Notes: generated from the sequence alone by a model not told the origin. Counted from the first letter of the stretch, positions 16,933 to 26,321 are shown. The stretch is DNA of 64,000 nucleotides from Pseudomonas chlororaphis (GCF_003731765.1 NZ_MOAL01000004.1:1674001-1738000), one strand, 5' to 3'. Numbers and translations are program-made.

Positions 16933-18273
16933 ATGCGTAAAGTTGCTGCCTTGTCTGTATTGGTCGCGGCCACCCCGGTTACTGTCTGGGCTGCCGATGA
17001 ACAAGGTTTTATCGAAGACAGTCATTTGAACATCCTCAACCGGGATTTCTACTTCAGCCAGGACTTCCGCAACGGAAGCAGTGCCACCAACCCTCATACC
17101 GGCGAGCGCCAGAGTCGTCGTGCGGAGTGGGCCCACGCCATCATCGGGCGCTTCGAGTCTGGCTTTACCCAGGGCACGGTGGGCTTTGGGGTCGACGCCT
17201 ATGGCCAGGTCGGGATCAAGCTCGACGGCGGCGATGGCGTGGTGGGCAACGGTGTCGGTGGCCCGGGGCTGATCCCCCGTGAAGGCGACAACAATGGCGA
17301 GCCCAAGGACCAGTGGGGCAAGGCCGGTGGCGCGGTCAAGCTGCGGGCCTTCGACACCGTGGTCAAGTACGGCGACGTTTCGCCCACCAGCCCGGTGGTG
17401 CACGCCAGTGATATCCGCCTGCTGCCGCAAACCCTGCGCGGGCTGATGTTCGACAACACCTCGATCGACGGCCTCAAGGTCGAAGGCGGCAAACTCACGG
17501 CCTCCAGCGACCGCACCGGGGTCAACCACAGCGGCGACCTGGGCACCGTGTACGGTGGGCGCCTGAAGGGGGCGGACGACGTGCAGTACCTGGGCGCCGA
17601 CTACCGCTTGAACGACAACTGGAGCTTCAAGTTGCACACCAGCCGCCTGGACAACGTCTGGGACCAGTCCTTCGCCCGGGTCGACTTCCGCCAGAAACTC
17701 AGCGACACCCTGGCCTGGGACACCGGCCTGAACTACTACCGCACCCGGGACAGCGGCAGCGCCTTGCTGGGGGCCATCGACAACGATGCCTGGAGCACTC
17801 ACCTGGGCCTGGACGTGGGCTTCCACCGTTTCCTGGTGGCCTATGAACAGGTGCGCGGCGACTCACCCTTCGACTACGTGTGGAACACCTACGACCTGGA
17901 GCTGGACAACGCCTCCCAGTGGTCGGACTTCAACAACCCCAACGAACGTTCGTGGCAGGCCAGCTACACCTACAACTTCGCCGGCCTCGGCATCCCCGGC
18001 TTGAGCATCACCGGGCGCTACCTGCGCGGCGACAACATCGACGGCACCAAGGCCCAGGGCGGCTACAGCTACTTCAACAGCGTCAGCGACGGCAAGCACT
18101 GGGAGCGCAACCTGTGGGCCACCTACGTGGTGCAGAGCGGGCCGGCCAAGGACTTCAAGGTCAATGTGTTACAGGCCACCCACCGGGTCGGCGGCGACTT
18201 CGGCAACTACGAGTCGAATGTCGATGAGTTGCGGGTGATCCTCGAATACCCCCTGGACCTGCGCATGCTCTGA
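16933..18273 (+). CDS. OprD-family outer-membrane porin
   Basis: 446 aa with a signal peptide (MRKVAALSVLVAATPVTVWA) and the OprD hallmarks: an early NLNRDFYFSQDF-like region (here NILNRDFYFSQDF), SRRAEWAHAIIGRFESGFTQGTVGFGVDAYG, and C-terminal beta-strands ending DELRVILEYPLDLRML with few charged residues. Family members are 18-stranded substrate-specific channels. It lies between the binding protein and the ATPase of the sugar-type ABC system, so it probably provides outer-membrane entry for the same compound. No sigma54 promoter was seen directly upstream. Confidence 0.92.
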   Translation: MRKVAALSVLVAATPVTVWAADEQGFIEDSHLNILNRDFYFSQDFRNGSSATNPHTGERQSRRAEWAHAIIGRFESGFTQGTVGFGVDAYGQVGIKLDGGDGVVGNGVGGPGLIPREGDNNGEPKDQWGKAGGAVKLRAFDTVVKYGDVSPTSPVVHASDIRLLPQTLRGLMFDNTSIDGLKVEGGKLTASSDRTGVNHSGDLGTVYGGRLKGADDVQYLGADYRLNDNWSFKLHTSRLDNVWDQSFARVDFRQKLSDTLAWDTGLNYYRTRDSGSALLGAIDNDAWSTHLGLDVGFHRFLVAYEQVRGDSPFDYVWNTYDLELDNASQWSDFNNPNERSWQASYTYNFAGLGIPGLSITGRYLRGDNIDGTKAQGGYSYFNSVSDGKHWERNLWATYVVQSGPAKDFKVNVLQATHRVGGDFGNYESNVDELRVILEYPLDLRML

Positions 18274-18283
18274 GCCTGCCGGC

Positions 18284-18299
18284 TGTTGCTCAGTCAACA
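18284..18299. promoter_or_regulatory. Activator-type palindrome TGYTG-N6-CARCA
   Basis: TGTTGCTCAGTCAACA, perfect arms, 111 bp centre-to-centre upstream of the sigma54 promoter at 18395-18410. It begins 11 nt after the porin stop. Confidence 0.7.
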
Positions 18300-18394
18300 G
18301 TGCCCCAACACTTTGCCTGCCCGCTGACAGCCGTCGCCCGCCCAGCCCTCGACCGATGCGCCGCGTGGCGCCTGGCTGCGCGGGCGGTGCGTCC

Positions 18395-18410
18395 CGGCAC
18401 GAAGCGTGCT
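18395..18410 (+). promoter_or_regulatory. Sigma54 (-24/-12) promoter of the sugar-type ATPase/permease genes
   Basis: CGGCACGAAGCGTGCT has GGCACG and GTGCT with GG and GC 10 nt apart. It is 38 nt before the ATPase ATG at 18448. Confidence 0.75.
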
Positions 18411-18447
18411 GAGGCAAGGTGATTGGATTGCCAACAAGGACATAGCC

Positions 18448-20034
18448 ATGGACCCGATTCACACCGCCGCCCAGGCGCCGCCCGCGGCCCTGGAAATGCG
18501 CGACATCCATAAACGCTTCGGCGCCACCCAAGCCCTGGCCGGGGTCAACCTGCGCCTGGCGCGAGGCTCGATCCACGGGCTGGTGGGGGAGAACGGCGCC
18601 GGCAAGTCGACCCTGATCAAGGTCCTGGCCGGGATCCATCGGGCCGACAGCGGCAGCCTGAGCATCGACGGCCAGGATTTTGCCGCCCTCAAGCCTGGCC
18701 AGCTGGAAGGCCTGGGCTTGCAGTTCATCCATCAGGAACGGCTGCTGCCCGCCAGTTTCACCGTGGGCGAAGCGCTGTTTTTCGGCCGCGAACTGCGCCG
18801 TGGTCCCTGGCTCGACCGCCGCGCCCAGGACCGTGAGGCGGCGCGCTTGCTGCAGGAGTATTTCAACCTGACGTTCCCCGCCGGCGCCCTGGTCAGCGAG
18901 CTGGACAGTGCCCAGCGGCAGATTTTACAGATCACCCGGGCCTTGCTGGCCAAGCCGAAGATTCTGGTGTTCGACGAACCCAGCGTGTCACTGGTCAAGC
19001 GTGAGGTGGACCAGTTGCTGGCGATCATCCGGCGCCTGCGGGACGACGGTTTGTCGATCCTCTACATCTCCCACTACCTGCAGGAAATCGAAAGCTTGTG
19101 CGACGAGGTCACGGTGCTGCGTAACGGCCGCGACGTGGCCCGGGTCGACCCGCGCAGCACCTCGACGGCGCAGATCGCCCGGCTCATGGTCAACCGCGAT
19201 GTGGGCGAGATGTACCCGCGCAGGCAGCGGGTGCCGGGGCCGGTGCTGCTGGAGTTGAAGGGCCTGGGCCTGACCGGCTCCGGCGCCGCCTCGGCGTACC
19301 GGGGCATTGACCTGAGGCTGCGCCGTGGCGAAGTCCTCGGCCTCACCGGGCTGGTGGGCTCGGGGGCCAAGGAATTGCTCAAAAGCCTGTTCGGCCTGGT
19401 GCAGCCCGACCAGGGTGAGGTGCATTGGCAGGGTCGCCTGATCCGCCTCAAGTCCCCTCGCGACGCGGTGCGCCAAGGCATTGCCTTGGTGCCGGAAGAG
19501 CGCCGCAGCCACGGCATCGCCCCGGTGCTTTCGGTGCTGGAAAACCTGACCCTGGCCAGCCTGGAGCGCTTCAGCCGCTGGGGCTGGCTCAAGGCCCCGG
19601 CCGAGCGCCGAGAGAGCCAACGGCTGATCGACGAACTGGCCGTCAAGACTCCGGGCCCTGACGCGGCCCTGCAGCACCTCAGTGGCGGCAACCAGCAGAA
19701 GGTGGCCCTGGGCAAGTGGCTCAGCCGGGACTCGGCCCTGTACCTGCTGGATGAGCCCAGCGTCGGCATCGACATCGGCGCCAAGGTGGAAATCTACCGG
19801 CTGATCGGGCGCCTGGCCGAGGAGGGCGCGGCGGTGCTGGTACTGTCCTCGGACCTGCCCGAGCTGATCGGCATCACCGACCGCATCCTGGTCATGCACC
19901 GTGGCGCCATCGCCGGCGAGTTCGATGCCCGCCAGGTCGACAGCGACCGCTTGCTGGCCTGTGCCACCGGCGCCAGCGAAACCCTCCCCAGCCCTGTGCC
20001 CGTGCTTCGGAAGCCTGAACATGCCCTTATCTGA
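18448..20034 (+). CDS. RbsA-like ABC transporter ATPase with two nucleotide-binding domains
   Basis: 528 aa with two ABC domains, as in RbsA/XylG. The first has a complete Walker A (GENGAGKST), Walker B ILVFDEPSVS and a divergent signature (LDSAQRQ). The second has the characteristic degenerate Walker A (GLVGSGAKE), a good signature (LSGGNQQK) and Walker B LYLLDEPSVGID. This asymmetry is normal for the sugar family. The start at 18448 has AAGGA 8 nt upstream; the longer frame begins inside the promoter. It overlaps the first permease gene by 14 nt. Confidence 0.92.
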   Translation: MDPIHTAAQAPPAALEMRDIHKRFGATQALAGVNLRLARGSIHGLVGENGAGKSTLIKVLAGIHRADSGSLSIDGQDFAALKPGQLEGLGLQFIHQERLLPASFTVGEALFFGRELRRGPWLDRRAQDREAARLLQEYFNLTFPAGALVSELDSAQRQILQITRALLAKPKILVFDEPSVSLVKREVDQLLAIIRRLRDDGLSILYISHYLQEIESLCDEVTVLRNGRDVARVDPRSTSTAQIARLMVNRDVGEMYPRRQRVPGPVLLELKGLGLTGSGAASAYRGIDLRLRRGEVLGLTGLVGSGAKELLKSLFGLVQPDQGEVHWQGRLIRLKSPRDAVRQGIALVPEERRSHGIAPVLSVLENLTLASLERFSRWGWLKAPAERRESQRLIDELAVKTPGPDAALQHLSGGNQQKVALGKWLSRDSALYLLDEPSVGIDIGAKVEIYRLIGRLAEEGAAVLVLSSDLPELIGITDRILVMHRGAIAGEFDARQVDSDRLLACATGASETLPSPVPVLRKPEHALI

Positions 20035-21025
20035 AACCCTGGTTCCACCCCGCGCCGACCTGTCCCGGCGCCTTGGCCTACTGCTGGTGCGCCGAGGTTC
20101 GCTGCTGGCGTTCCTGGCGATTCTCGTGGGCTTTTCCCTGAGTGCGCCGAACTTCCTCAGCTACGGCAACATCGCCAACGTCTTTGCCCAGTCGGCCATC
20201 CTCGGCATCCTGGCCTTCGGCCTGACCTGCGTGGTGATTGGCGGTGGCTCCAACGTGCTGTCCGGTGGCCTCGACCTGTCCCTGGCGGCCAACCTGGGCT
20301 TGTGCGCGGCGGTCTACAGCAGCCTCAACAACGCTGAATTCGGCCCAGTGCCTGCGGTCGGCCTGACCTTGCTGTGCGGTCTGACCGTGGGCGCGCTGAA
20401 CGGCATCAGCGTGGTGCTGCTGCGCCTGCCGCCGCTGTTGGCAACACTGGCCAGCATGAACCTGATCGCCGGGCTGGAACTGGTGCTGACCCAGAACAGC
20501 GTGCTGCCCACCGATTCGTCCCTGCTCGACACCCTGGCCAGCGGCGTCTGGCTGCAGGTGCCGGCCCTGGCCTGGGTGCTGCTGGCGGTGGCCGGGTTGC
20601 TGACCTTGCTGATTCAGCACAGCCCCTACGGCCTGCGCCTGTACGCCGTGGGTGAATACCCGGAAGCGGCGCGTGCAGCGGGCCTGGGCCTGGGGCGCTA
20701 CGGCTTTTCCAGCTATCTGCTGGCGGGCCTGTGCGCGGCGCTGGCGGCCTTTTGCTCGGCGGCGTTCTTCAGCGGCAGCACCACCGGCTCCGGGGACATG
20801 CTGCTGTCGGTGGTGGCCATTGCCTTTCTTGGCGTGGTGTTTTCCCGGCGCCTGGTGGCGAATATCCCCGGGACCCTGCTGGCGACGCTGTTGCTGGGCT
20901 TTCTGATCAATGGCTTCCAACTGCTGAACATCTCCAGCTTCTGGGTCAATGGCGTGCAAGGTGTGTTGATCTTGCTGGTGGTGGCGCTGTCCAGCGCCCT
21001 GGGCAAACAGGAGGGCGCCGTATGA
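20021..21025 (+). CDS. RbsC-like ABC transporter permease 1
   Basis: 334 aa with about eight to ten hydrophobic segments (BPD_transp_2 family). It includes the motif GGGSNVLSGGLDLSLAANLGL, equivalent to the family GGIDLSVG loop, and the AVGEYPEAARAAGL cytoplasmic loop. It starts at the ATG at 20021 within the end of the ATPase gene and overlaps the second permease by 4 nt. Confidence 0.9.
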   Translation: MPLSETLVPPRADLSRRLGLLLVRRGSLLAFLAILVGFSLSAPNFLSYGNIANVFAQSAILGILAFGLTCVVIGGGSNVLSGGLDLSLAANLGLCAAVYSSLNNAEFGPVPAVGLTLLCGLTVGALNGISVVLLRLPPLLATLASMNLIAGLELVLTQNSVLPTDSSLLDTLASGVWLQVPALAWVLLAVAGLLTLLIQHSPYGLRLYAVGEYPEAARAAGLGLGRYGFSSYLLAGLCAALAAFCSAAFFSGSTTGSGDMLLSVVAIAFLGVVFSRRLVANIPGTLLATLLLGFLINGFQLLNISSFWVNGVQGVLILLVVALSSALGKQEGAV

Positions 21026-21996
21026 GCACGTCAATCGTCGTGACTTCGGGCAATGCCCTGGGTCTGCGCCTGCTACGCGGCATCCTGCCGTTGCTGATCG
21101 GCCTGATCCTGGTGTTCTTCGCCCTCACGGCGCCGGGGTTTCTCACCCTCGGCAACCTGTCGAGCCTGGTGCTGAACAATTTCGTGCTGCTGGCGATCAT
21201 CGCCGTGGCCATGACCTGGGCGGTGGCGGCGGGCGGCATCGACCTGTCGGTGGGCACCTCGGTGGACTTTGCCAGCCTGGCCTTTGTGGTCCTGCTCAAT
21301 GGCGGCTACGGCGTGCCCCTGGCGATTGCCGGCGCCTTGCTGGCCGGGGCGGCAGCGGGGCTGTTCAACGGCGTGCTGATTGCCGGGCTGCGCATTACCC
21401 CATTCCTGGCCACCCTGGGCACGCTGTTTATCGGCACCAGCGTGCAGCAACTGCTGTCCGACGGCGGCCAACCGATCTACATCCAGCAGGGCGTGTTGCC
21501 GGGCCTGGGCAGCCAGACCCTGCTCGGGGTGCCGCTGCCTTTGTGGCTGGTGCTGCTGGTGGCGCTGGTGTACGGCCTGATCCTCGCGCGCGGGCGCCTG
21601 GGCCGGGAAATCCTCGCCCTCGGCACCCAGCCACAGTTGGCCCGTTACTCCGGGTTGTCAGTGCGCGGGATTGCCTGGCGGGTGTTCCTCGGCAGCGCCC
21701 TGGCCTGTGCAGTGGCCGGGGTGCTGCTCAGCTCCACGGTCAATGCCTATGTGCCGATGTCCGGCAATGCCTACCTGATCAACGCCATCGGCGCGGTGTT
21801 CATGGGCACCACCCTGAGCCGTACTGGGCGCGCCAATGTGCCCGGGACTTTGCTGGGGGTGCTGTTTATCAACGTGATCGCCAATGGCCTGCTGCTGATC
21901 GGCTGGAATTTCTATTGGCAGCAAGTCGCCACCGGCGCGCTGATCCTGCTGGTGCTGGCCGCCAGTTTTGCCACTCGGCGCCTGGCCCAGGGCTGA
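21022..21996 (+). CDS. RbsC-like ABC transporter permease 2
   Basis: 324 aa, the second membrane subunit of the sugar-type importer. It has the classic AAGGIDLSVGTSVDFAS loop, GLRITPFLATLGT and the LALGTQPQLARYSGL loop. Two different permeases imply a heterodimeric translocation pore. It starts at ATG 21022 (ATGA overlap with permease 1) and ends the operon. Confidence 0.9.
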   Translation: MSTSIVVTSGNALGLRLLRGILPLLIGLILVFFALTAPGFLTLGNLSSLVLNNFVLLAIIAVAMTWAVAAGGIDLSVGTSVDFASLAFVVLLNGGYGVPLAIAGALLAGAAAGLFNGVLIAGLRITPFLATLGTLFIGTSVQQLLSDGGQPIYIQQGVLPGLGSQTLLGVPLPLWLVLLVALVYGLILARGRLGREILALGTQPQLARYSGLSVRGIAWRVFLGSALACAVAGVLLSSTVNAYVPMSGNAYLINAIGAVFMGTTLSRTGRANVPGTLLGVLFINVIANGLLLIGWNFYWQQVATGALILLVLAASFATRRLAQG

Positions 21997-22024
21997 GTCG
22001 AAGGGTGCCTCTGGCCCTGGTCAA

Positions 22025-22050
22025 TGCCCCTGCCAGCCCTGGCAGGGGCA
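22025..22050 (+). terminator. Strong hairpin after the sugar-type ABC operon
   Basis: TGCCCCTGCCA and TGGCAGGGGCA form an 11-bp stem with loop GCCC, 30 nt after the permease stop. It lacks a T-tract, so termination is likely but not certain. A second hairpin, CCCCCGG-GTT-CCGGGGG, lies at 22219-22235. No gene is supported in 21997-22393. Confidence 0.5.
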
Positions 22051-22240
22051 CCCGGCTATATGTCTCTAACCTGCAGGGCTTGGGGGCTTATTTTGCTTCT
22101 AATCCTATTTGTTTGAATTGTTTTATAAGTCTATGAATATTAATGATTTATTTATTTTTTACGTGGATTGGCAAGCCAACCTCGGCGGCGCAGCTATTCC
22201 CGGCTTTCAGGGGCCAAGCCCCCGGGTTCCGGGGGCCAAG

Positions 22241-22256
22241 TGTTGGTGGGGCAACA
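22241..22256. promoter_or_regulatory. Activator-type palindrome TGYTG-N6-CARCA
   Basis: TGTTGGTGGGGCAACA with perfect 5-bp arms, centred 101 bp upstream of the sigma54 promoter at 22342-22357. Confidence 0.7.
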
Positions 22257-22341
22257 GAGGTTAAGCAGGCTGTGCGTCGGCGATACACCAGATCAAATTA
22301 AGAGTGTGTTTCAAGTGATTGAAATATAAGGGTTAGTTGTT

Positions 22342-22357
22342 TGGCATGGAGGCTGCA
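22342..22357 (+). promoter_or_regulatory. Sigma54 (-24/-12) promoter of the Liv-type operon
   Basis: TGGCATGGAGGCTGCA: TGGCA, 10 nt between GG and GC, CTGCA. It lies 36 nt before the ATG at 22394. Confidence 0.85.
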
Positions 22358-22393
22358 ATAGGGGTTTCAGAGCGAATCTCCAAGGACAGCCCC

Positions 22394-23485
22394 ATGACCC
22401 GAACATTGCCCCAGGCCTTGCAACAGCAGGCCGCCGAACGCGGCCCGGCCCTGGCCCTGCGCTACAAACAGTTGGGCATCTGGCAGACCCGCCGTTGGGC
22501 ACAGGTGCTGGAGGACGTGCGGCGCCTTGCCGGGGCCTTGCAGCAGTTGGGGTTTGAGGCCCACGACGAGTTGCTGATCATCAGCCAGGCCCGGGTCGAG
22601 GCGTTGCTCCTGGCCCTGGCGGCCCAATGGCTGGGGGGACGGGTCGGCTTGCTGGACCCGCGCCTGGACCATCGTCCGCGCCTGGCGCTGTTGCAGCCAC
22701 GCTTTGCCCTGGCCGAAGACCAGGCGGCGGTGGCCCAGTTAAACGCGGCGCCCCAGCCGCCCCGGGCGTTGCTCTATCTGGATGGGCGCGGCCTCAACCC
22801 GCCGCAGCCGGGCAACCTGCGGCGCTACGACGATCTGCTGAGCGAAGCCTCCCTGGAGTCGGCGCCACCTCAGGCCGAGCCCCACAACACCGCCTTTGTG
22901 TTTTACCCCGACACCGATCAGACCGCCTTGCGCCTGAGCCACGGGCAATTGCTTGAAGGCGCCCGGCAGTTGGTGGCGCGCGAGGCCTTGAGCGCCGACG
23001 AAGAGGCCCTGGCCGCCCGGGTGTTCGCCGCCAGCGGCCAGGCCCGTTATCTGCTGGCGCCCTGGCTGGTGGCCGGTTTTTGCCTGAATTTCCCTGAAGC
23101 CCTGGAAACCCGCGACACCGACCGCCGTGAACTGGGCCCGAGCCTGGTGCTGGGCACCCGCGAATCCTATGGGCGCCTGGCACAGTGGGCCGAGGAGCGG
23201 CTGCCGTTACCGGGCAGCTTCAGCCATGGCCTGTACCGCTGGGCCCTGGTGCCGGGGCGTGGGGCCCTGGGCACCTGGCTCGGCCATTGGCTGATCCGCC
23301 GGCCGCTGCTGGATGTGCTGGGCATGAGCCGCTTGCGTGTGCCGCTGCTGGTGGGGCCGGCCCTGACCGAGGACAGCGCGGCGTTTTTTGCCGCCCTGGG
23401 CATTCGTCCCCGGCACTGGCACGAGCCGTCGTCCCTGGCCCAGCCGGACCCGAACCCTGAACCCCTGATCCGCCAATCCGCCTGA
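22394..23485 (+). CDS. Truncated, degenerate AMP-binding (acyl-CoA synthetase-like) protein
   Basis: 363 aa. The N-terminal half resembles AMP-dependent synthetases of Liv-type transporter operons (ALALRYKQLGIWQTRRWAQVLEDVRRLAGALQQLG is the WxxTWxE-like opening, shortened here to its first and last parts). The ATP-binding P-loop region (residues about 168-184) reads FVFYPDTDQTALRLSHG instead of a Ser/Thr/Gly-rich loop, and the C-terminal lid domain is missing, so adenylation activity is doubtful. The frame is intact with AAGGA before the ATG, and it is the first gene of the operon, so it is probably expressed. It could be a binding or regulatory protein derived from an enzyme. Confidence 0.75.
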   Translation: MTRTLPQALQQQAAERGPALALRYKQLGIWQTRRWAQVLEDVRRLAGALQQLGFEAHDELLIISQARVEALLLALAAQWLGGRVGLLDPRLDHRPRLALLQPRFALAEDQAAVAQLNAAPQPPRALLYLDGRGLNPPQPGNLRRYDDLLSEASLESAPPQAEPHNTAFVFYPDTDQTALRLSHGQLLEGARQLVAREALSADEEALAARVFAASGQARYLLAPWLVAGFCLNFPEALETRDTDRRELGPSLVLGTRESYGRLAQWAEERLPLPGSFSHGLYRWALVPGRGALGTWLGHWLIRRPLLDVLGMSRLRVPLLVGPALTEDSAAFFAALGIRPRHWHEPSSLAQPDPNPEPLIRQSA

Positions 23486-23495
23486 CGAGCCCTTT

Positions 23496-24296
23496 ATGAG
23501 CGCAACCGCTGCAACTCCATTACTTCGGCTCGATGACATCTCCCTGTCGTTCAAGGGGGTCAAGGCCATCACCGCCATCAGCTTTGCCGTGGCCCCCGGG
23601 GAAATCTGCGGGCTGATCGGCCCCAACGGCGCCGGCAAAAGCTCGTTGCTGAACGTGATCAACGGCGTGTACCAGGCCCAGAGCGGGCATATCCACTACG
23701 CCGGGCAGGTGCGCCGGCGCATGCGTCCGCACCAGGCCGCCGAGGGCGGCATCGCCCGGACCTTTCAGAACATCGCCTTGTTCAAGGGCATGAGCGTGCT
23801 CGACAACGTGCTCACCGGGCGCAACCTCAAGCGCCGCAGTTCCTGGCTGGAACAGATGTTCGGCCTTGGCCGGGCGCCCCGAGAGGACGACCAGCAACGC
23901 CTGCACGCGGAGCGGGTGATTGCCTTCCTGCACATCCACCCGTGGCGCGACGCGCTGGTGGGCAAGCTGCCCTATGGCCTGCAAAAACGCGTGGAGCTGG
24001 CCCGGGCCCTGGCTGCCGAGCCGCAGTTGCTGCTGCTGGATGAGCCCATGGCCGGGATGAACGCCGAGGAGAAGGGCGAAATGAGCCAGTTCATCCGCGA
24101 AATCAACCGCGAATTCGGCACCACCGTGGTGTTGATCGAGCACGACATCGGCGTGGTCATGGGCCTGTGCGACCACGTGGTGGTGCTCGACTACGGCCGC
24201 AAGATCGGCGACGGCACCCCGGAGCAGGTGCGCGCCAACCCTGAAGTGATCGCCGCCTACCTGGGCTCGCGACGTCCCCAGCGAGCGAGGAACTGA
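23496..24296 (+). CDS. LivG-like ABC transporter ATPase
   Basis: 266 aa. Walker A is GPNGAGKSS, the Q-loop region is ARTFQNIALF, Walker B LLLLDEPMAGMN, switch His IEHDIGVVMG. The signature (residues about 160-165) is KLPYGLQKR, that is YGLQKR in place of LSGGQ, a common Liv-type variant. The C-terminal extension is typical of LivG. It is 10 nt after the AMP-binding-like gene and 2 nt before the permease gene. Confidence 0.9.
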   Translation: MSATAATPLLRLDDISLSFKGVKAITAISFAVAPGEICGLIGPNGAGKSSLLNVINGVYQAQSGHIHYAGQVRRRMRPHQAAEGGIARTFQNIALFKGMSVLDNVLTGRNLKRRSSWLEQMFGLGRAPREDDQQRLHAERVIAFLHIHPWRDALVGKLPYGLQKRVELARALAAEPQLLLLDEPMAGMNAEEKGEMSQFIREINREFGTTVVLIEHDIGVVMGLCDHVVVLDYGRKIGDGTPEQVRANPEVIAAYLGSRRPQRARN

Positions 24297-24298
24297 GC

Positions 24299-25180
24299 AT
24301 GGAGTTTTTCTTTGAAGTGCTGATCGGCGGCCTGCTGGCGGGGGTCATGTACTCCCTGGTGGCCATCGGGTTTGTGCTGATCTACAAGGCCAGTGGCGTG
24401 TTCAATTTCGCCCAGGGCGCCATGGTGCTGTTTGCCGCCCTGACCTTTGTCAGCCTGCTGGAGCGCGGGCTGCCGTTCTGGGTGGCGTTCGCCGTGACCC
24501 TGGCCAGCCTTGTGGCCCTGGCCCTGGCCATCGAGAAGGTGGTGCTGCGGCCCCTGGTCAATCGCCCGCCGATCATCCTGTTCATGGCCACCCTGGGCCT
24601 GTCGTACCTGATCGAAGGCCTGGCCCAGTTTCTCTGGGGCGCCCAGGTCCACGGCCTGGAGCTGGGCATCCCCGACGAGCCCCTGGAAATCCGCGGCATG
24701 TTGCTCTCCCAGTTCGACCTGTTCGCGGCCGGCACCGCGGCGGCGCTGGTGCTGGCCCTGTCCCTGTTGTTCAACAAGACCCGGGTCGGCCTGTCTTTGC
24801 GGGCGGTGGCCGACGATCCCCTGGCGTCCCTGGCGGTGGGCATTCGCCTGCCGCGGATCTGGGCCCTGGTGTGGGCGGTGGCCGGGTTTGTCGGGCTGGT
24901 GGCCGGGCTGCTCTGGGGCGCACGCCTGGGGGTGCAGTTCTCCCTGTCGCTGGTGGTGCTCAAGGCCTTGCCGGTGCTGATCATCGGCGGCTTCTCCTCG
25001 ATTGGCGGGGCGATTGTCGGCGGCTTGATCATCGGCGCCGCAGAAAAGCTCGCGGAGATCTACCTCGGCCCGATTATCGGCAGCGGCATCGAGAACTGGG
25101 TGCCGTACGTGCTCGCCCTGGTGTTTTTGCTGGTGCGTCCCGCCGGGTTGTTCGGCGAGCGGACCATCGAGCGGGTCTGA
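24299..25180 (+). CDS. LivH-like branched-chain-type ABC permease
   Basis: 293 aa with about eight membrane segments. Typical LivH start (LIGGLLAGVMYSLVAIGFVLIYKASGVFNFAQGA, here identified by its GVMYSLVAIGFVLIYKA core), then TRVGLSLRAVADDPLAS and IIGGFSSIGGAIVGGL. One of two pore subunits of the Liv-type importer. Confidence 0.92.
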   Translation: MEFFFEVLIGGLLAGVMYSLVAIGFVLIYKASGVFNFAQGAMVLFAALTFVSLLERGLPFWVAFAVTLASLVALALAIEKVVLRPLVNRPPIILFMATLGLSYLIEGLAQFLWGAQVHGLELGIPDEPLEIRGMLLSQFDLFAAGTAAALVLALSLLFNKTRVGLSLRAVADDPLASLAVGIRLPRIWALVWAVAGFVGLVAGLLWGARLGVQFSLSLVVLKALPVLIIGGFSSIGGAIVGGLIIGAAEKLAEIYLGPIIGSGIENWVPYVLALVFLLVRPAGLFGERTIERV

Positions 25181-25202
25181 CTTTCTTTCAAGGAATGCCT
25201 TC

Positions 25203-26270
25203 ATGCTGTATCGCGAAGCCGGTCAATTGAGCACCACCTACAGCGCCCAGCGCCGTACTTTCCGCCTGCGTCAGGACCGCCTCGGCCTGGGGCTGCTGCT
25301 GGCCTTTGCCTTTGTCGCCGTGCCCTGGCTGGGCAACGACTATTGGTTCAGCGCCATCCTGATTCCGTTGCTGGTGCTGTCCCTGGCCGGGCTGGGCCTG
25401 AACCTGTTGACCGGCTACGCCGGCCAGCTGTCCCTGGGGTCGGCGGCCTTTATGGCGGTGGGCGCCTTTGCCGCCTACAACCTGCAACTGCGGGTGCCGG
25501 GGCTGCCGCTGTTGCTGAGCTTTTTCCTCGGTGGGGTGATCGCCGCCCTGGTGGCGGTGCTGTTCGGCTTGCCGAGCCTGCGGATCAAAGGCTTCTACCT
25601 ACTGGTCTCGACCCTGGCCGCGCAGTTCGTGGTGGAGTGGGTGCTGACGCGCTTCAGTTGGTTCACCAACGACAACGCCTCCGGGGTCATCACTTCGCCG
25701 CCGTTGCTGATCGCCGGCCTCGACTTCAGCTCGCCCCGGGGCCGTTACCTGCTGACCCTGAGCCTGGTGGTGCTGCTGTTCTGGCTGGGCAAGAACCTGG
25801 TGCGCAGCGAGCTGGGGCGCAACTGGATGGCGGTGCGCGACATGGACACCGCCGCCGCGGTGATCGGCATCCGCCTGTTCAAGGCCAAGCTGCTGGCGTT
25901 TGCCCTCAGCGGCTTCTACCTGGGCATCGCCGGCTCGCTGTGGGCCTTCGCCTACCTGGGCACGGTGGAACCTCACGGTTTCGACCTGAACCGTTCGTTC
26001 CAGGTGCTGTTCATCATCATTATCGGCGGCCTGGGCAGCGTGCTCGGCAACCTGCTGGGTGCGGCCTTCATCGTGCTGTTCCCGATTCTCCTGGCCAACC
26101 TGTTCGGCCTGCTGCCCAGCGGCCTGATGGACTCCGGGCAACTGGAAAACCTGCAAAAGATGCTGTTCGGCGCCCTGATCATCGCTTTTCTGATCAAGGA
26201 GCCCGAAGGCCTGGCCCGGCTCTGGCAACGCCTGCGCCTGCGGGCTCGGGTCTGGCCCCTGCGTTACTGA
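25203..26270 (+). CDS. LivM-like branched-chain-type ABC permease
   Basis: 355 aa, the second pore subunit. It has the LNLLTGYAGQLSLGSAAFMAVGA motif of LivM (core GYAGQLSLGSAAF), the WMAVRDMDTAAAVIGI loop and IGGLGSVLGNLLGAAF. It has a longer N-terminal extension of about 25 residues before the first membrane segment. It lies 22 nt after livH-like with AAGGA before the ATG. Confidence 0.92.
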   Translation: MLYREAGQLSTTYSAQRRTFRLRQDRLGLGLLLAFAFVAVPWLGNDYWFSAILIPLLVLSLAGLGLNLLTGYAGQLSLGSAAFMAVGAFAAYNLQLRVPGLPLLLSFFLGGVIAALVAVLFGLPSLRIKGFYLLVSTLAAQFVVEWVLTRFSWFTNDNASGVITSPPLLIAGLDFSSPRGRYLLTLSLVVLLFWLGKNLVRSELGRNWMAVRDMDTAAAVIGIRLFKAKLLAFALSGFYLGIAGSLWAFAYLGTVEPHGFDLNRSFQVLFIIIIGGLGSVLGNLLGAAFIVLFPILLANLFGLLPSGLMDSGQLENLQKMLFGALIIAFLIKEPEGLARLWQRLRLRARVWPLRY

Positions 26271-26321
26271 TGCCTGTCGCTTTCTCAACCCCACACTGAT
26301 CCGCCACAAGGAACTGCCTTT

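Noticed and set aside
22394..23485. Pseudogene call for the AMP-binding-like protein
   Set aside because: The frame is uninterrupted, the start is well placed and the gene leads a conserved-looking operon, so it is kept as a coding but probably non-catalytic protein.
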